From JAFNAG01 sp963824985 (GTDB lineage: Bacteria; Acidobacteriota; UBA6911): a stretch of 64,000 nucleotides of DNA. The notes under the pieces are model-generated. The model was not told where the DNA came from and did no database searches. It saw only the letters and a list, made by a program, of their open reading frames with translations. The position numbers were made by a program, and so were the translations under genes. Below are positions 17,588 to 25,487 of the stretch, in pieces. How positions within the stretch are numbered: the first letter of the stretch is position 1; each line of letters starts with the position of its first letter. The stretch spans positions 69,875 to 133,874 of the forward strand of contig CAWGRQ010000030.1 of NCBI GenBank assembly GCA_963824985.1. Reading direction: 5' to 3'.

Positions 17588-18616
17588 ATGGGAATGAAAT
17601 CCCTCAGATTTTGTATATTCGCGCTTCTGGTGTTCTACGGGTCCGGGAGTTCCAGCCTGAGCCGGCAGCAGCCGGCTCAGCCCTTGCATGCCGACCTCGA
17701 GGAGGCGGCGCGCCTGGTCAGCCTCACTCCTAAGTCCGGCCGGCAATACAATTATATCGTGACCGCTGGAATTCGCTTCCTTCTGTTCTGGGTGTCCCGG
17801 GATGATGTGGGTCACGGGTATATCCGGATGGGAACGCTTCCCGAGGATCCGGAGACGGAAATGGTCGAGCTGTTGATGGGATCCGATCCGGCAAAGGCGC
17901 CGCTCGGAGTCAATCGCTGGGGAGCGGCTGCCGAAGTCTGGCGCCGCAAGGACCATTCCGGCGCGTTTTTCGGCTTCATGAAATCCTCGAAAGGCGATTC
18001 CGTATCGGCCGCTCGGGACGAACTGTCGCGCGAGCAGGAGGTCCAGAAGTACCCCTTTGAGGGCATCATCATCCGCACCCACGATGGCCGGGCGGTGTCA
18101 ACCTCGGTGCCCATCAATGCGGCCACCGATTTCACCCTCAATCAACTGCCGATGGCCAGGCAAATGGTCATCGAAAACCTCAAGGCTGCCGCACGAGCGC
18201 CGCGCGTCACGGATGGCCGGACGCTGGCAGACTGTGCAAACGGCATGGGCTTCCTCTTTACGCTGCGCGATTTGATCGATGCTCATCTGGCGGGACAGAA
18301 GGCGCCGATGACCCGGTGTTATGTGTATGCCGCACGACGCTACACCATCTCCATCCGCAGTTCCGAGCCGGTAGTCGAGTTGAAGGTAGCCCTGAAGATG
18401 CGCGGCGCCACCCGGAAAGTGGAACGAACCTATCGCAGCCTGAGGCGGGCCGATTTCCGCGTGGTAAACACCGTGACCGGCCTGCCGACTGATTTCCAGG
18501 CGGTGTTCGGGGAGTCGGGGGAACTTCGCGGCATTCCGATTCAGTTCGAACACCAGCCGAATTGGTGGTTTCGGGTTACCATCAACCTTCATCCGGAGCT
18601 GCCGCTGAAAAAGTGA
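17588..18616 (+). CDS. Secreted protein of unknown function
   Basis: About 342 residues, starting at ATG 17588 or 17594, the latter preceded by AGGATGGGA. It begins with an export signal (MKSLRFCIFALLVFYGSG) then a Ser/Gln-rich linker. The mature protein has mixed alpha/beta composition with no repeats and no membrane segment; recognisable stretches are YIVTAGIRFLLFWVSRDDVG, HGYIRMGTLPEDPE and VNTVTGLPTDFQAVFGESGE. I do not recognise a family. It lies 85 bp after the M16 peptidase on the same strand, so co-expression is possible. A truncated MITE (18619) starts three bases after its stop codon. Confidence 0.72.
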   Translation: MGMKSLRFCIFALLVFYGSGSSSLSRQQPAQPLHADLEEAARLVSLTPKSGRQYNYIVTAGIRFLLFWVSRDDVGHGYIRMGTLPEDPETEMVELLMGSDPAKAPLGVNRWGAAAEVWRRKDHSGAFFGFMKSSKGDSVSAARDELSREQEVQKYPFEGIIIRTHDGRAVSTSVPINAATDFTLNQLPMARQMVIENLKAAARAPRVTDGRTLADCANGMGFLFTLRDLIDAHLAGQKAPMTRCYVYAARRYTISIRSSEPVVELKVALKMRGATRKVERTYRSLRRADFRVVNTVTGLPTDFQAVFGESGELRGIPIQFEHQPNWWFRVTINLHPELPLKK

Positions 18617-18618
18617 CC

Positions 18619-18706
18619 GCATCTGTTTAGCCGATGCTAAACAGCAGAACGCAAAGACGCAAGGACGCAAAGAGATTCCTTTCGGTTCGCGGGCATGGGC
18701 GGCCTT
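18619..18706 (+). mobile_element. MITE-like element, copy C (3'-truncated)
   Basis: It begins with the GCATCTGTTTAGCC end and matches copy A through the CGCAAAG arm to GGGCATGGGCGGCCTT, then homology stops. No second terminus and therefore no target duplication is present. It lies directly after a stop codon and about 95 bp before the S9 peptidase start. Confidence 0.75.
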
Positions 18707-18800
18707 GAGCCATTGTCCCGCTTGATGTGGGACCCCGTTTTCGCCTACTATCGATGTTGCCCTTTCACTACGACAACATTTGAATTCAGGAGGCAACCTT

Positions 18801-20873
18801 ATGTTCAGGACCTTTGTCACGCGCATCCTGGCAGTGGTGGCGGTATCGGCCGTCATGTTACCCGCGCAGACAGCGCGGCGCCCGCTTGGACTCGACGACA
18901 TGCCCCGTCTGCGAGAAGTCCGGGACCCGCAGTGCTCGCCCGATGGCAAGTGGGTGGCCTACGTCGTCTCCATGATTGACGCAAAGGAGGACAAGAGCAG
19001 CGCGCACATCTGGATGGTCGGCTACGATGGCCAGGGGGAACGACAGATCACTTCCAGCCAGGACAGCGAGTCCTCGCCGCGCTGGAGCCCGGATGGGAAA
19101 TACCTGTCATTCACTTCGTCCCGGCCGGGCAAGGCCAGCGGCAACCAGGTCTGGCTGATGGACCGAGGCGGCGGCGAGGCCTTCCAGCTCACCGAAACCA
19201 AAGGGCGCCTGCAGGGGTATGAATGGTCTCCGGATTCCAAACGGATTGCGCTGGTGGTCGGCGATCCCGATCCCGAAGCCGAATCGGCCGCGCCCGGCAC
19301 CGCAGCCGGGACCGGGGGACGGGGCGGAACCCAGAGAGCTCCCAAACCGATCGTAATCGACCGCTACAAATATAAGCAGGATGGGCAGGGATACCTCCTG
19401 TCAGGTCGGCATTCCTATATATACCTGTTTGAGATCGCAACCAGGAAAACGGACCGGCTCACCGCCGGGACATGGGATGAATCGAGTCCATCGTGGTCAC
19501 CTGACGGATCACGGATCGCCTTCATGAGCAATCATGCGGAAGATCCGGATCGCGATCCGGCCAGCCAGATTTTCGTGGCCGAATCCAAGCCCGGGTCTGC
19601 AATCAAGGAGGTGACTCCGCCGACCAGCCGTGCGTCACGCTCGCAACCGGCCTGGAGTCCCGACGGCAAGTGGATTACATACCTGGAAACGGACGAAAAG
19701 GCCTACAACGCTTACAGCATGACGCATCTGGCAGTCGTCGCCGCCGATGGCAGCGCTGCCCCCACGAGAGTGAAGGCGGTGGAGGATCTCGACCGCGGCG
19801 TCTCGTCACCCGAATTCAGCCGCGACGGTCGGTTCATTGCGTTTACCGTCACGGACGACCGATCGGTATATCCTGCGCGGGTCGGCACCGCCGGCGGCCC
19901 GGTCGAGCGCCTGATGAAACCGCCCGTGGTCCTTTCCAGCTGGGTCACCGAAGGGGGTTGCACCGCGGTAATCTCCGGCGGCGACACCAGGTACAATGAA
20001 GTGCACGCGCTGGAGGGAGGCTCCCTTCGCCAGATCACACATCAGAACGATGCGCTGTTTGCCGAGCTGCAGATTGCGCCCACGGAGGAAGTAAACTTCA
20101 AGAGCCCGGACGGAACCGAAGTGCACGGGCTCCTGACCCGGCCGGTGAATTATGTGCCAGGCACAAAAGTCCCCCTGCTGCTGCGCATTCATGGTGGTCC
20201 CAACGGCCAGGATCAGCATTCGTTCAGCGTGGAACGCCAGTTTTTTGCGGCGCACGGCTATGCCGTGCTGGCGGTGAACTACCGCGGAAGTTCCGGCCGC
20301 GGAATGAAATACTCGCGTTCCATTTTTGCCGACTGGGGACATTTCGAAGTCGAAGACCTGAAGGCCGGGGTCGATTACGTCATCAAGATGGGTGTTGCCG
20401 ATCCCGAAAAGTTGGGCGTGGGCGGCTGGAGCTACGGTGGAATTCTGACCGACTACATGGTTGCAAGCGACACCAGGTTCAAGGCGGCCACGAGCGGCGC
20501 CGGCACCGCATTTACCGTCGCCTTTTACGGCACCGACCAGTACATCATCCAGTACGACTACGAAATCGGGCCGCCCTGGAATCCGAAATCGTGGGAGATC
20601 TACCAGAAGATTTCGTACCCGTTCCTGCATGCCGATCGAATCAAAACTCCGACCCTGTTTCTGGGCGGGGAGCGCGACTTCAATGTCCCGGTGCAGGGGG
20701 GTCAGCAGATGTACCAGGCGCTGCGCAGCCTCGGGATCGACACGCAGCTCATCATTTATCCGAACGAGAATCACGGCATCAGCCGGCCAAGCTACGTCCG
20801 GGACCGTTACGAGCGTTACCTGGCGTGGTACGACAAATACATAAAGGGGGTGTCCCCCGCCCCGGCAAAATAG
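18801..20873 (+). CDS. S9 family (prolyl oligopeptidase-type) serine peptidase, secreted
   Basis: A 690-residue protein; ATG at 18801 follows an AGGAGG site. An N-terminal signal (RTFVTRILAVVAVSAVMLPAQ) precedes a beta-propeller built of WD40/PD40-like blades (SPDGKWVAYV, SPRWSPDGKYLSFTS, YEWSPDSKRIALV, SPSWSPDGSRIAF). The C-terminal alpha/beta hydrolase has the nucleophile elbow GGWSYGG, the acid region GERDFNVPVQGG and the histidine in ENHGIS, so the Ser-Asp-His triad is intact. This is the dipeptidyl-peptidase/acylaminoacyl-peptidase layout. It probably works in the periplasm on peptides released by enzymes such as the M16 peptidase upstream. Confidence 0.93.
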   Translation: MFRTFVTRILAVVAVSAVMLPAQTARRPLGLDDMPRLREVRDPQCSPDGKWVAYVVSMIDAKEDKSSAHIWMVGYDGQGERQITSSQDSESSPRWSPDGKYLSFTSSRPGKASGNQVWLMDRGGGEAFQLTETKGRLQGYEWSPDSKRIALVVGDPDPEAESAAPGTAAGTGGRGGTQRAPKPIVIDRYKYKQDGQGYLLSGRHSYIYLFEIATRKTDRLTAGTWDESSPSWSPDGSRIAFMSNHAEDPDRDPASQIFVAESKPGSAIKEVTPPTSRASRSQPAWSPDGKWITYLETDEKAYNAYSMTHLAVVAADGSAAPTRVKAVEDLDRGVSSPEFSRDGRFIAFTVTDDRSVYPARVGTAGGPVERLMKPPVVLSSWVTEGGCTAVISGGDTRYNEVHALEGGSLRQITHQNDALFAELQIAPTEEVNFKSPDGTEVHGLLTRPVNYVPGTKVPLLLRIHGGPNGQDQHSFSVERQFFAAHGYAVLAVNYRGSSGRGMKYSRSIFADWGHFEVEDLKAGVDYVIKMGVADPEKLGVGGWSYGGILTDYMVASDTRFKAATSGAGTAFTVAFYGTDQYIIQYDYEIGPPWNPKSWEIYQKISYPFLHADRIKTPTLFLGGERDFNVPVQGGQQMYQALRSLGIDTQLIIYPNENHGISRPSYVRDRYERYLAWYDKYIKGVSPAPAK

Positions 20874-20933
20874 CCGGATCGCCGGTACCGGGGCGCATTG
20901 CGCGCGAATGAGCCTCCGCCGGGGGAAAAGTCC

Positions 20934-20961
20934 TTGCGATCCTGACGTTTGTTGCTATGAT
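20934..20961 (+). promoter_or_regulatory. Sigma70-type promoter of the aromatic operon
   Basis: TTGCGA (20934-20939) and TATGAT (20956-20961) are separated by 16 bp. Transcription would start near 20968, placing the leader peptide, the attenuator hairpins and the DAHP synthase gene in order downstream. No competing promoter-like pair of this quality was seen between here and 21135. Confidence 0.6.
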
Positions 20962-20983
20962 CTCCGCAGAGGGAACGGAACAG

Positions 20984-21040
20984 ATGCGTCCATATTCGTA
21001 TTGGCCTTATTACTGCAGCTCACACGATGGTGGCCCCTGA
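20984..21040 (+). CDS. Aromatic amino acid leader peptide (attenuator)
   Basis: An 18-codon ORF, MRPYSYWPYYCSSHDGGP, with GAGGGA about nine bases upstream of its ATG. Four Tyr and one Trp fall within codons 4-10 and there is no Phe, so charged tRNA-Tyr, perhaps with tRNA-Trp, is the likely signal. Its last codons (GGT GGC CCC) and stop lie within the segment that can form an antiterminator with the downstream hairpin. The DAHP synthase-tyrA genes follow 94 bp later. The peptide is a regulatory device rather than a functional product. Confidence 0.75.
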   Translation: MRPYSYWPYYCSSHDGGP

Positions 21041-21112
21041 GGGGTGTGCGTCCTTCCTTTCTTCGCGACATGACGGAAGCGAGAGCGGCCCACCGGGGGC
21101 AACGGTGGGCCG
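21029..21112 (+). promoter_or_regulatory. Transcription attenuator of the aromatic operon
   Basis: Terminator stem: CGGCCCACCG (21086-21095) pairs perfectly with CGGTGGGCCG (21103-21112) around a 7-nt loop, followed by TTCGCATTT, a weak U-tract. Antiterminator: GGTGGCCC (21029-21036) can pair with GGCCCACC (21087-21094), 7 of 8 positions, excluding the terminator. A ribosome stalled at the Tyr/Trp codons leaves 21029-21036 free, so read-through is expected; one that reaches the stop codon at 21040 covers it, so termination is expected. This is the classic trp/phe attenuation logic, worked out here by hand. Pairing energies were not computed. Confidence 0.7.
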
Positions 21113-21134
21113 TTCGCATTTCAGGAGCAGGATT

Positions 21135-22163
21135 ATGATCATCATATGTGAGACCAAAGCAACCGAAACGCAGATTAAGGCCATACAGAAGGCCATTCAT
21201 GATGCCGGCCTCCAGGTCCATCGTTCCGACGGTTCCGAGTACACGGTGCTTGGCGTCATCGGCGATCGCAGCCGTCTGGACATCGGCGCCTTTTCGCTGA
21301 TGCCCGGCGTGCGCAACGTGGTTCCGGTCTCTACCCCATACAAGCTAGCCAGCCGCGAATTTCACCCGGAAGACACAATCGTGCCGGTAGGAGAGACCGC
21401 CGTGGTGGGAGGGCCTGAAATCGTAGTAATGGCCGGACCGTGTGCGGTAGAAAACGACGACATGATCGAAGCCAGCGCCCGCGTGGCGTCCCGATGCGGC
21501 GCGCGCCTTTTGCGCGGCGGTGCTTTCAAACCCCGATCATCACCTTACTCGTACCAGGGCTTGGGCGTGGAAGGGTTGAAAATGCTGCGTCAGGCCGCAG
21601 ACCGGCACGAACTTGCGGTTGTGTCGGAGGTAATGACCATCGAACAGATCGAAGTCGTCAGTCAGTATGCGGACCTGCTTCAGATCGGCGCCCGCAACAT
21701 GCAGAACTACCCGCTGCTGACTGCGCTTGGGAAAGCAAAGAAGCCGGTGCTGCTGAAGCGTGGCATCTCGGCGACCATCCAGGAGTGGCTGATGAGCGCA
21801 GAGTACATCCTCTCTTCGGGCAACCCGGACGTGATCCTCTGCGAACGGGGGATCCGCACTTTCGAAACCGCGACCAGGAATACCCTGGACCTTTCGGCAG
21901 TGCCGGTAATCAAAAGTCTGTCTCATCTCCCGATCATCGTGGACCCCAGCCACGGCGTCGGCAACCGCCGCTTTGTGGTTCCCATGGCCCGTGCGGCCGT
22001 GGCCGCGGGAGCCGACGGCATTCTGGTGGAAATCCACCCTGATCCCGATAAAGCCCTTTCTGATGGGCCGCAGTCCCTGACTTTCGAGGAGTTCGAGGCC
22101 TTGATGAATCGCTGCCGGATCATCGGTACCACCATTGGCCGGCGGCTTGGGAAAGCGCGCTGA
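21135..22163 (+). CDS. aroF: 3-deoxy-7-phosphoheptulonate synthase (DAHP synthase, AroF-type)
   Basis: A 342-residue protein; ATG at 21135 follows AGGAGCAGG. It catalyses the first step of the shikimate pathway, condensing phosphoenolpyruvate with erythrose 4-phosphate. Residues 1-70 form a ferredoxin-like regulatory domain (MIIICETKATETQIKAIQK). The TIM barrel then shows IVVMAGPCAVE, the KPRSSPYSYQGLG loop, LLQIGARNMQN, KKPVLLKRG, ILCERGIRTFE and IIVDPSHGVGNR, the standard type I-beta (KDO8PS-like) motifs. The N-terminal domain is the usual site for aromatic feedback control. It is preceded by a Tyr/Trp attenuator and followed after 1 bp by tyrA. Confidence 0.95.
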   Translation: MIIICETKATETQIKAIQKAIHDAGLQVHRSDGSEYTVLGVIGDRSRLDIGAFSLMPGVRNVVPVSTPYKLASREFHPEDTIVPVGETAVVGGPEIVVMAGPCAVENDDMIEASARVASRCGARLLRGGAFKPRSSPYSYQGLGVEGLKMLRQAADRHELAVVSEVMTIEQIEVVSQYADLLQIGARNMQNYPLLTALGKAKKPVLLKRGISATIQEWLMSAEYILSSGNPDVILCERGIRTFETATRNTLDLSAVPVIKSLSHLPIIVDPSHGVGNRRFVVPMARAAVAAGADGILVEIHPDPDKALSDGPQSLTFEEFEALMNRCRIIGTTIGRRLGKAR

Positions 22164-22164
22164 C

Positions 22165-23355
22165 ATGAAATCCCCGAAAATCACGATTATCGGTTGCGGA
22201 TTGATCGGCGGGTCGATTGCCCTGGCTCTCAGGCGCAGGCGACCCGACTGGGTGCTCGCGTGCCTTGATCTCCCCGAGCGCCTGGCCGCCCTCAAGGAGG
22301 CGGAGATCGGAGACGAAATCGGTTCTCTGGACGATGCTGCCACTCACGTGCCGGGGAGTTCCTTCGTGCTTCTGGCAATACCGGTAGAGGCCACTTGCGA
22401 AACGCTCACCCTCATCCGTCCCTTCCTTGACGAAGGGACGATCATCAGTGACGTGGGCAGCACGAAGAAGCAGATCATGGCTGAAGCCCGCAAACTCCTG
22501 CCTCCCGACGTTCACTTTATCGGCGGTCACCCCATGGCCGGCTCGGAACGATCCGGGATCGAAGCCGCGGATGCGCTCCTGTTCAGCGACCGCGCCTACA
22601 TTCTATGTCCGTACCAGGACACGCCTCCCGACGCCCTGCTGTCGCTCCTGGACCTGATTGAATCTCTGCCATCACTTCCAATCACCCTTGACCCCGAAGA
22701 ACACGACCGCATGATGGCTGTGGTGAGCCACTTGCCGCAGTTGATCGCGGTGGCCCTCATGCAGGCAGGCCAGGCGGCCGATGCCACGCACACGCTCCTG
22801 AACACGCTCGCCGGACGCGGCTTCCTCGACATGACCCGGCTGGCGGCATCCGACTTTGGTGTCTGGAAGGGAATCCTTGAATCCAATGGCGATGCCATCC
22901 GAGATGCCCTGGATCTCTTCGAAGAGTTCCTCTCGTCACTGCGGCAGGCCATTTCAGCCGGCACTGCCGCCCCAGCCTGGGAACAGGCCGCCCGACGACG
23001 CCGTAACATGGATGCTGAAAGCCGTGCCAGGCTGCGCAAGCCGGATCTGCGCAGCACCATCGACCGCTGCGACAAGCAGATCCTGGGATCGCTGGGCCAG
23101 CGCATGCGCGCGGCACGCAAGATCGGGGATCTGAAGAGGAGCCAGGCCACTCCGGTCACCGATCCGGACCGGGAAAAGCGCCTGATCCGCCAGCGGGAGG
23201 ATTGGGCCCGATCGCTGGGCCTGCCACCGGCGTTGGTCGATGATCTTTTCGCCGTAATCGTGAAACACAGCACCCTTCTTCAGAGTTCACCGCAGGTCGG
23301 ACCAGGAAAGCCTGCCGGCCCTTCGGAACCCGGGAAAGGAAAGGACTCTTCATGA
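22165..23355 (+). CDS. tyrA: Prephenate dehydrogenase fused to C-terminal chorismate mutase
   Basis: A 396-residue bifunctional protein. Residues 1-280 are an NAD(P)-dependent prephenate dehydrogenase: Rossmann motif IIGCGLIGGS (Gly10-x-Gly12), ISDVGSTKKQI, FIGGHPMAGSERSG and HDRMMAVVSHLPQLIA. Residues about 300-375 match AroQ-type chorismate mutase: DLRSTIDRCDKQILGSLGQR, then MRAARKIGDLKRS and the final helix LVDDLFAVIVKHS. It would convert chorismate to prephenate and on to 4-hydroxyphenylpyruvate. The order is dehydrogenase-mutase, the reverse of E. coli TyrA. The ATG is one base after the aroF stop. The tail (about 20 Gly/Pro/Ser-rich residues) is probably disordered. The Tyr-rich leader upstream fits tyrosine synthesis. 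Confidence 0.92.
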   Translation: MKSPKITIIGCGLIGGSIALALRRRRPDWVLACLDLPERLAALKEAEIGDEIGSLDDAATHVPGSSFVLLAIPVEATCETLTLIRPFLDEGTIISDVGSTKKQIMAEARKLLPPDVHFIGGHPMAGSERSGIEAADALLFSDRAYILCPYQDTPPDALLSLLDLIESLPSLPITLDPEEHDRMMAVVSHLPQLIAVALMQAGQAADATHTLLNTLAGRGFLDMTRLAASDFGVWKGILESNGDAIRDALDLFEEFLSSLRQAISAGTAAPAWEQAARRRRNMDAESRARLRKPDLRSTIDRCDKQILGSLGQRMRAARKIGDLKRSQATPVTDPDREKRLIRQREDWARSLGLPPALVDDLFAVIVKHSTLLQSSPQVGPGKPAGPSEPGKGKDSS

Positions 23356-23681
23356 ACATTAACGATGTGGCGTTCTGCACAACCGATTGGCAAACCCTGC
23401 CTGCGGCGGCGCATCCGGGTGAACGGGGGACGGCCTACTGGCGGACCTTCGAATCCGGCAATATACGGGTACGGATGGTGGAGTACACACCGGGGTATCT
23501 CGCGGACCACTGGTGCCATCGCGGGCACGTGTTGCTGGTGCTCGAAGGCGAATTGACCACCGAATTGCAGAATGGCGAGTCCCACACTCTCGGGCCGGGT
23601 CAGAGCTACCAGGTTGCGGATAACGCCGCACCACACCGCTCCCGCACTGAACGGGGTGCGAAGCTGTTTATTGTCGATTAG
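23352..23681 (+). CDS. DHCW-motif cupin fold protein
   Basis: A 109-residue single-domain cupin overlapping the tyrA stop by 4 bp (ATGA), so it is translationally coupled. The core is YLADHWCHRGHVLLVLEGEL followed by LQNGESHTLGPGQSYQVADN and APHRSRT, giving the two cupin motifs with metal-ligand candidates His, His, Glu and a final His. Close relatives are annotated as DHCW-motif cupins of unknown substrate. Because it ends the aromatic operon, a role in aromatic metabolism or in binding a small aromatic compound is a reasonable guess, but nothing in the sequence proves it. Confidence 0.82.
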   Translation: MNINDVAFCTTDWQTLPAAAHPGERGTAYWRTFESGNIRVRMVEYTPGYLADHWCHRGHVLLVLEGELTTELQNGESHTLGPGQSYQVADNAAPHRSRTERGAKLFIVD

Positions 23682-23756
23682 CCATGGCGCCGGGCATCCC
23701 CGGATTTGGAGCCGCAGTCCCCCACGAGCTATACTTACGGGCAAAAGGGGGTGCGT

Positions 23757-24059
23757 ATGATCTTGGTTCGGAATGTCTTCCAACTGAAGTTCGGCAAAAC
23801 CCGGGACGCGGTAGCCCTCTTCAAAGAGGGGATCGCCCTCATGCACAAGCTCGGATTCGGGCACGTGCAGGCACGGCTGCTGACGGACGTGGTCGGCACG
23901 TTTTACACGCTGGTTCTCGAACAGACCTTTGCCTCACTCGCAGATTTCGAGAATTCAGGAAAAGCCCTGATGGCCAACGAAACCTGGAAGGGCTGGTATC
24001 AGAAGGCCGTTCCCATGATCGAGTCCGGCCGGCGCGAGGTATTCACGGTCGTGGATTAG
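23757..24059 (+). CDS. Dimeric alpha-beta barrel (ABM/NIPSNAP-like) protein
   Basis: A 100-residue protein. The start at 23757 follows AAGGGGGTGCGT; an in-frame start 17 codons earlier has no site. The pattern MILVRNVFQLKFGKTRDAVA, LMHKLGFGHVQARLLTDVVG, TFYTLVLEQTFASLADFENS and WKGWYQKAVPMIESGRREVF is the ferredoxin-like dimeric barrel with two beta-alpha-beta units typical of ABM or NIPSNAP proteins. It is 75 bp after the cupin gene on the same strand. Biochemical role unknown. A palindrome that could end transcription begins seven bases downstream. Confidence 0.75.
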   Translation: MILVRNVFQLKFGKTRDAVALFKEGIALMHKLGFGHVQARLLTDVVGTFYTLVLEQTFASLADFENSGKALMANETWKGWYQKAVPMIESGRREVFTVVD

Positions 24060-24065
24060 CCGCCC

Positions 24066-24269
24066 AAAAACCGGGGGACAATCCTGTTTTCCCTTCTTCT
24101 CCGTTATCAGTCGGCAGGAGGATCGGGAAACAGGGATGTCCCCCAATTTTTCGACTTCCGCAACAAAAAGGTTAACTTCTTATATAACAATAATTAACAT
24201 CATACTGTCCGGGCCTGCCTGGCGTTTGCTCCCATACCCGCGAGCGTTCGTATGGGACCAAAAGCCAGG
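24066..24269. repeat. Two palindromes in the gap before the metalloprotease gene
   Basis: The gap 24060-24395 has no gene. 24066-24151: arms CCGGGGGACAATCCTGTTTTCCC-like (split by a 30-nt loop) and GGGAAACAGGGATGTCCCCC, flanked by AAAAA and TTTTT, so it could act as a two-way terminator. 24218-24269: CCTGGC..TTT..TCCCATAC pairs with GTATGGGA..AAA.GCCAGG. Between them the DNA is AT-rich (AACTTCTTATATAACAAT), unlike the surrounding genes, and could hold the metalloprotease promoter. Confidence 0.7.
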
Positions 24270-24395
24270 AAAAATCAGACACCCCTCCCATTTTTTGCCT
24301 TCCTCTTCTGACTTACATTGGTATCGAGAAATAGGTGAAGCAAACATCCCCCTCGATCACGAGACCGGACGCGTCGCAAATATCGGAGGAAAACA

Positions 24396-25241
24396 ATGAA
24401 AGGAGTGTTGCTGATTTCACTGATAATCCTCTCACTGGCATTCATCGGAGTGCCCGACGCGTCCGCTCTCACGGTACATACCAATTACATCGGGGGAAAC
24501 CCTCCTGCCAACACCTCGGGCGGGGGGAACCTCGTTGACATCATGAACGCCGCCGCCCGGATATGGGAAGCAGCCTACTCCGATCAGGCAACGATCACTC
24601 TGCATTTCGGCTGGGCCCCGGTCGGCGACGCCGGGACGCACACATTGATCGAGCAGGGCGGGTCTCCCAATCGCGAAATAACGGGGGTGATTCTCTTCGA
24701 CAACAGCGGCGCGGCCTCTTTTTACCTGGATCCGACCCCGGACTCCAATGAGGAGTATCTGCGCCGGACGGACGAGTATCAGAACCTGGGTGGAGGCTTC
24801 ATCAATGTAGCCCGTTTATACAGCCAGCCGACCGGTGATGCCGTGGGGCACGCCGATCTGCTCTCGGTGGCCTTGCACGAAATCGGGCATGCCATGGGCA
24901 TGTGCCGTGCGAACACATCATTTATTCTGGACAGCGCGGATGGAGTCCTCGCGATCTCGGCGGATCTTCCGTTTGGCGGAACCATCATTCCATTAGCCGT
25001 CAATAACGATGGTTTCACCTCACACTTTGATCCCCTGGCAATCATTTACGGTCCGGTAATGGCCGGAGTCGGCGGGGACGAGCGCCGCCTGCCTTCGGCA
25101 CTCGACATCCTGGCCAATGCCCAGATCAGCGGCTATGTCATGCCCAATCTGGATCCGCAGCAGTCTCCCCAAACCAGGATTATTCCGGAACGCGGCGCAG
25201 GCCGCATCGATTCCACCACACCTGGGACGCGGAAGAACTGA
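24396..25241 (+). CDS. Secreted zinc metalloprotease-like protein (HEIGH motif)
   Basis: A 281-residue protein; ATG preceded by ATCGGAGGAAAACA. The signal MKGVLLISLIILSLAFIGVP ends near ASA. The zinc motif HEIGHAMG lies at residues 161-168 after GHADLLSVAL. The third metzincin ligand position (residue 171) is Arg, so it is not a standard HExxHxxGxxH enzyme; such sites occur in PEP-CTERM-type secreted metalloproteases (NF038122-like), which this resembles in the 'SVALHEIGHAMG' context. No C-terminal sorting helix is visible; the protein ends in a Pro/Arg-rich tail. Target unknown. A monocistronic unit is likely, as palindromes lie on both sides. Confidence 0.75.
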   Translation: MKGVLLISLIILSLAFIGVPDASALTVHTNYIGGNPPANTSGGGNLVDIMNAAARIWEAAYSDQATITLHFGWAPVGDAGTHTLIEQGGSPNREITGVILFDNSGAASFYLDPTPDSNEEYLRRTDEYQNLGGGFINVARLYSQPTGDAVGHADLLSVALHEIGHAMGMCRANTSFILDSADGVLAISADLPFGGTIIPLAVNNDGFTSHFDPLAIIYGPVMAGVGGDERRLPSALDILANAQISGYVMPNLDPQQSPQTRIIPERGAGRIDSTTPGTRKN

Positions 25242-25327
25242 CAAACGCGGATTGGGATGGAGCGAATCCGCGTGCGGAGCTATTCCCGCCGCCGCATGGG
25301 CTGCCTTCGGCCATTGTTTTTGCCCGG

Positions 25328-25394
25328 CTTGAGCGGGAGAGCGTCCCTGAATCTGATCTTTGATAGAGTAACGGTGAGCGCTTTCCCGCTCAAG
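25328..25394. repeat. Palindrome between convergent genes
   Basis: CTTGAGCGGGA (25328-25338) is complementary to TCCCGCTCAAG (25384-25394), with extra pairing toward the loop (AGCG/CGCT). It lies between the ends of the metalloprotease gene (plus) and the large secreted protein gene (minus). There is no long T-run, so a terminator role is uncertain. Confidence 0.55.
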
Positions 25395-25487
25395 TGGACA
25401 GACTTCTAGGGCCGGGGTTGCTTGCCGGTCAGCTCAACCCAGGTAATGCCCGCTTTGAGCGGAATGACAAAGGCGCCGCGCTCGGCT

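Noticed and set aside
20960..21134. T-box riboswitch before aroF
   Set aside because: No T-box consensus (AGGGTGGNACCGCG) was found; the GGTGG segment belongs to the leader-peptide attenuator.
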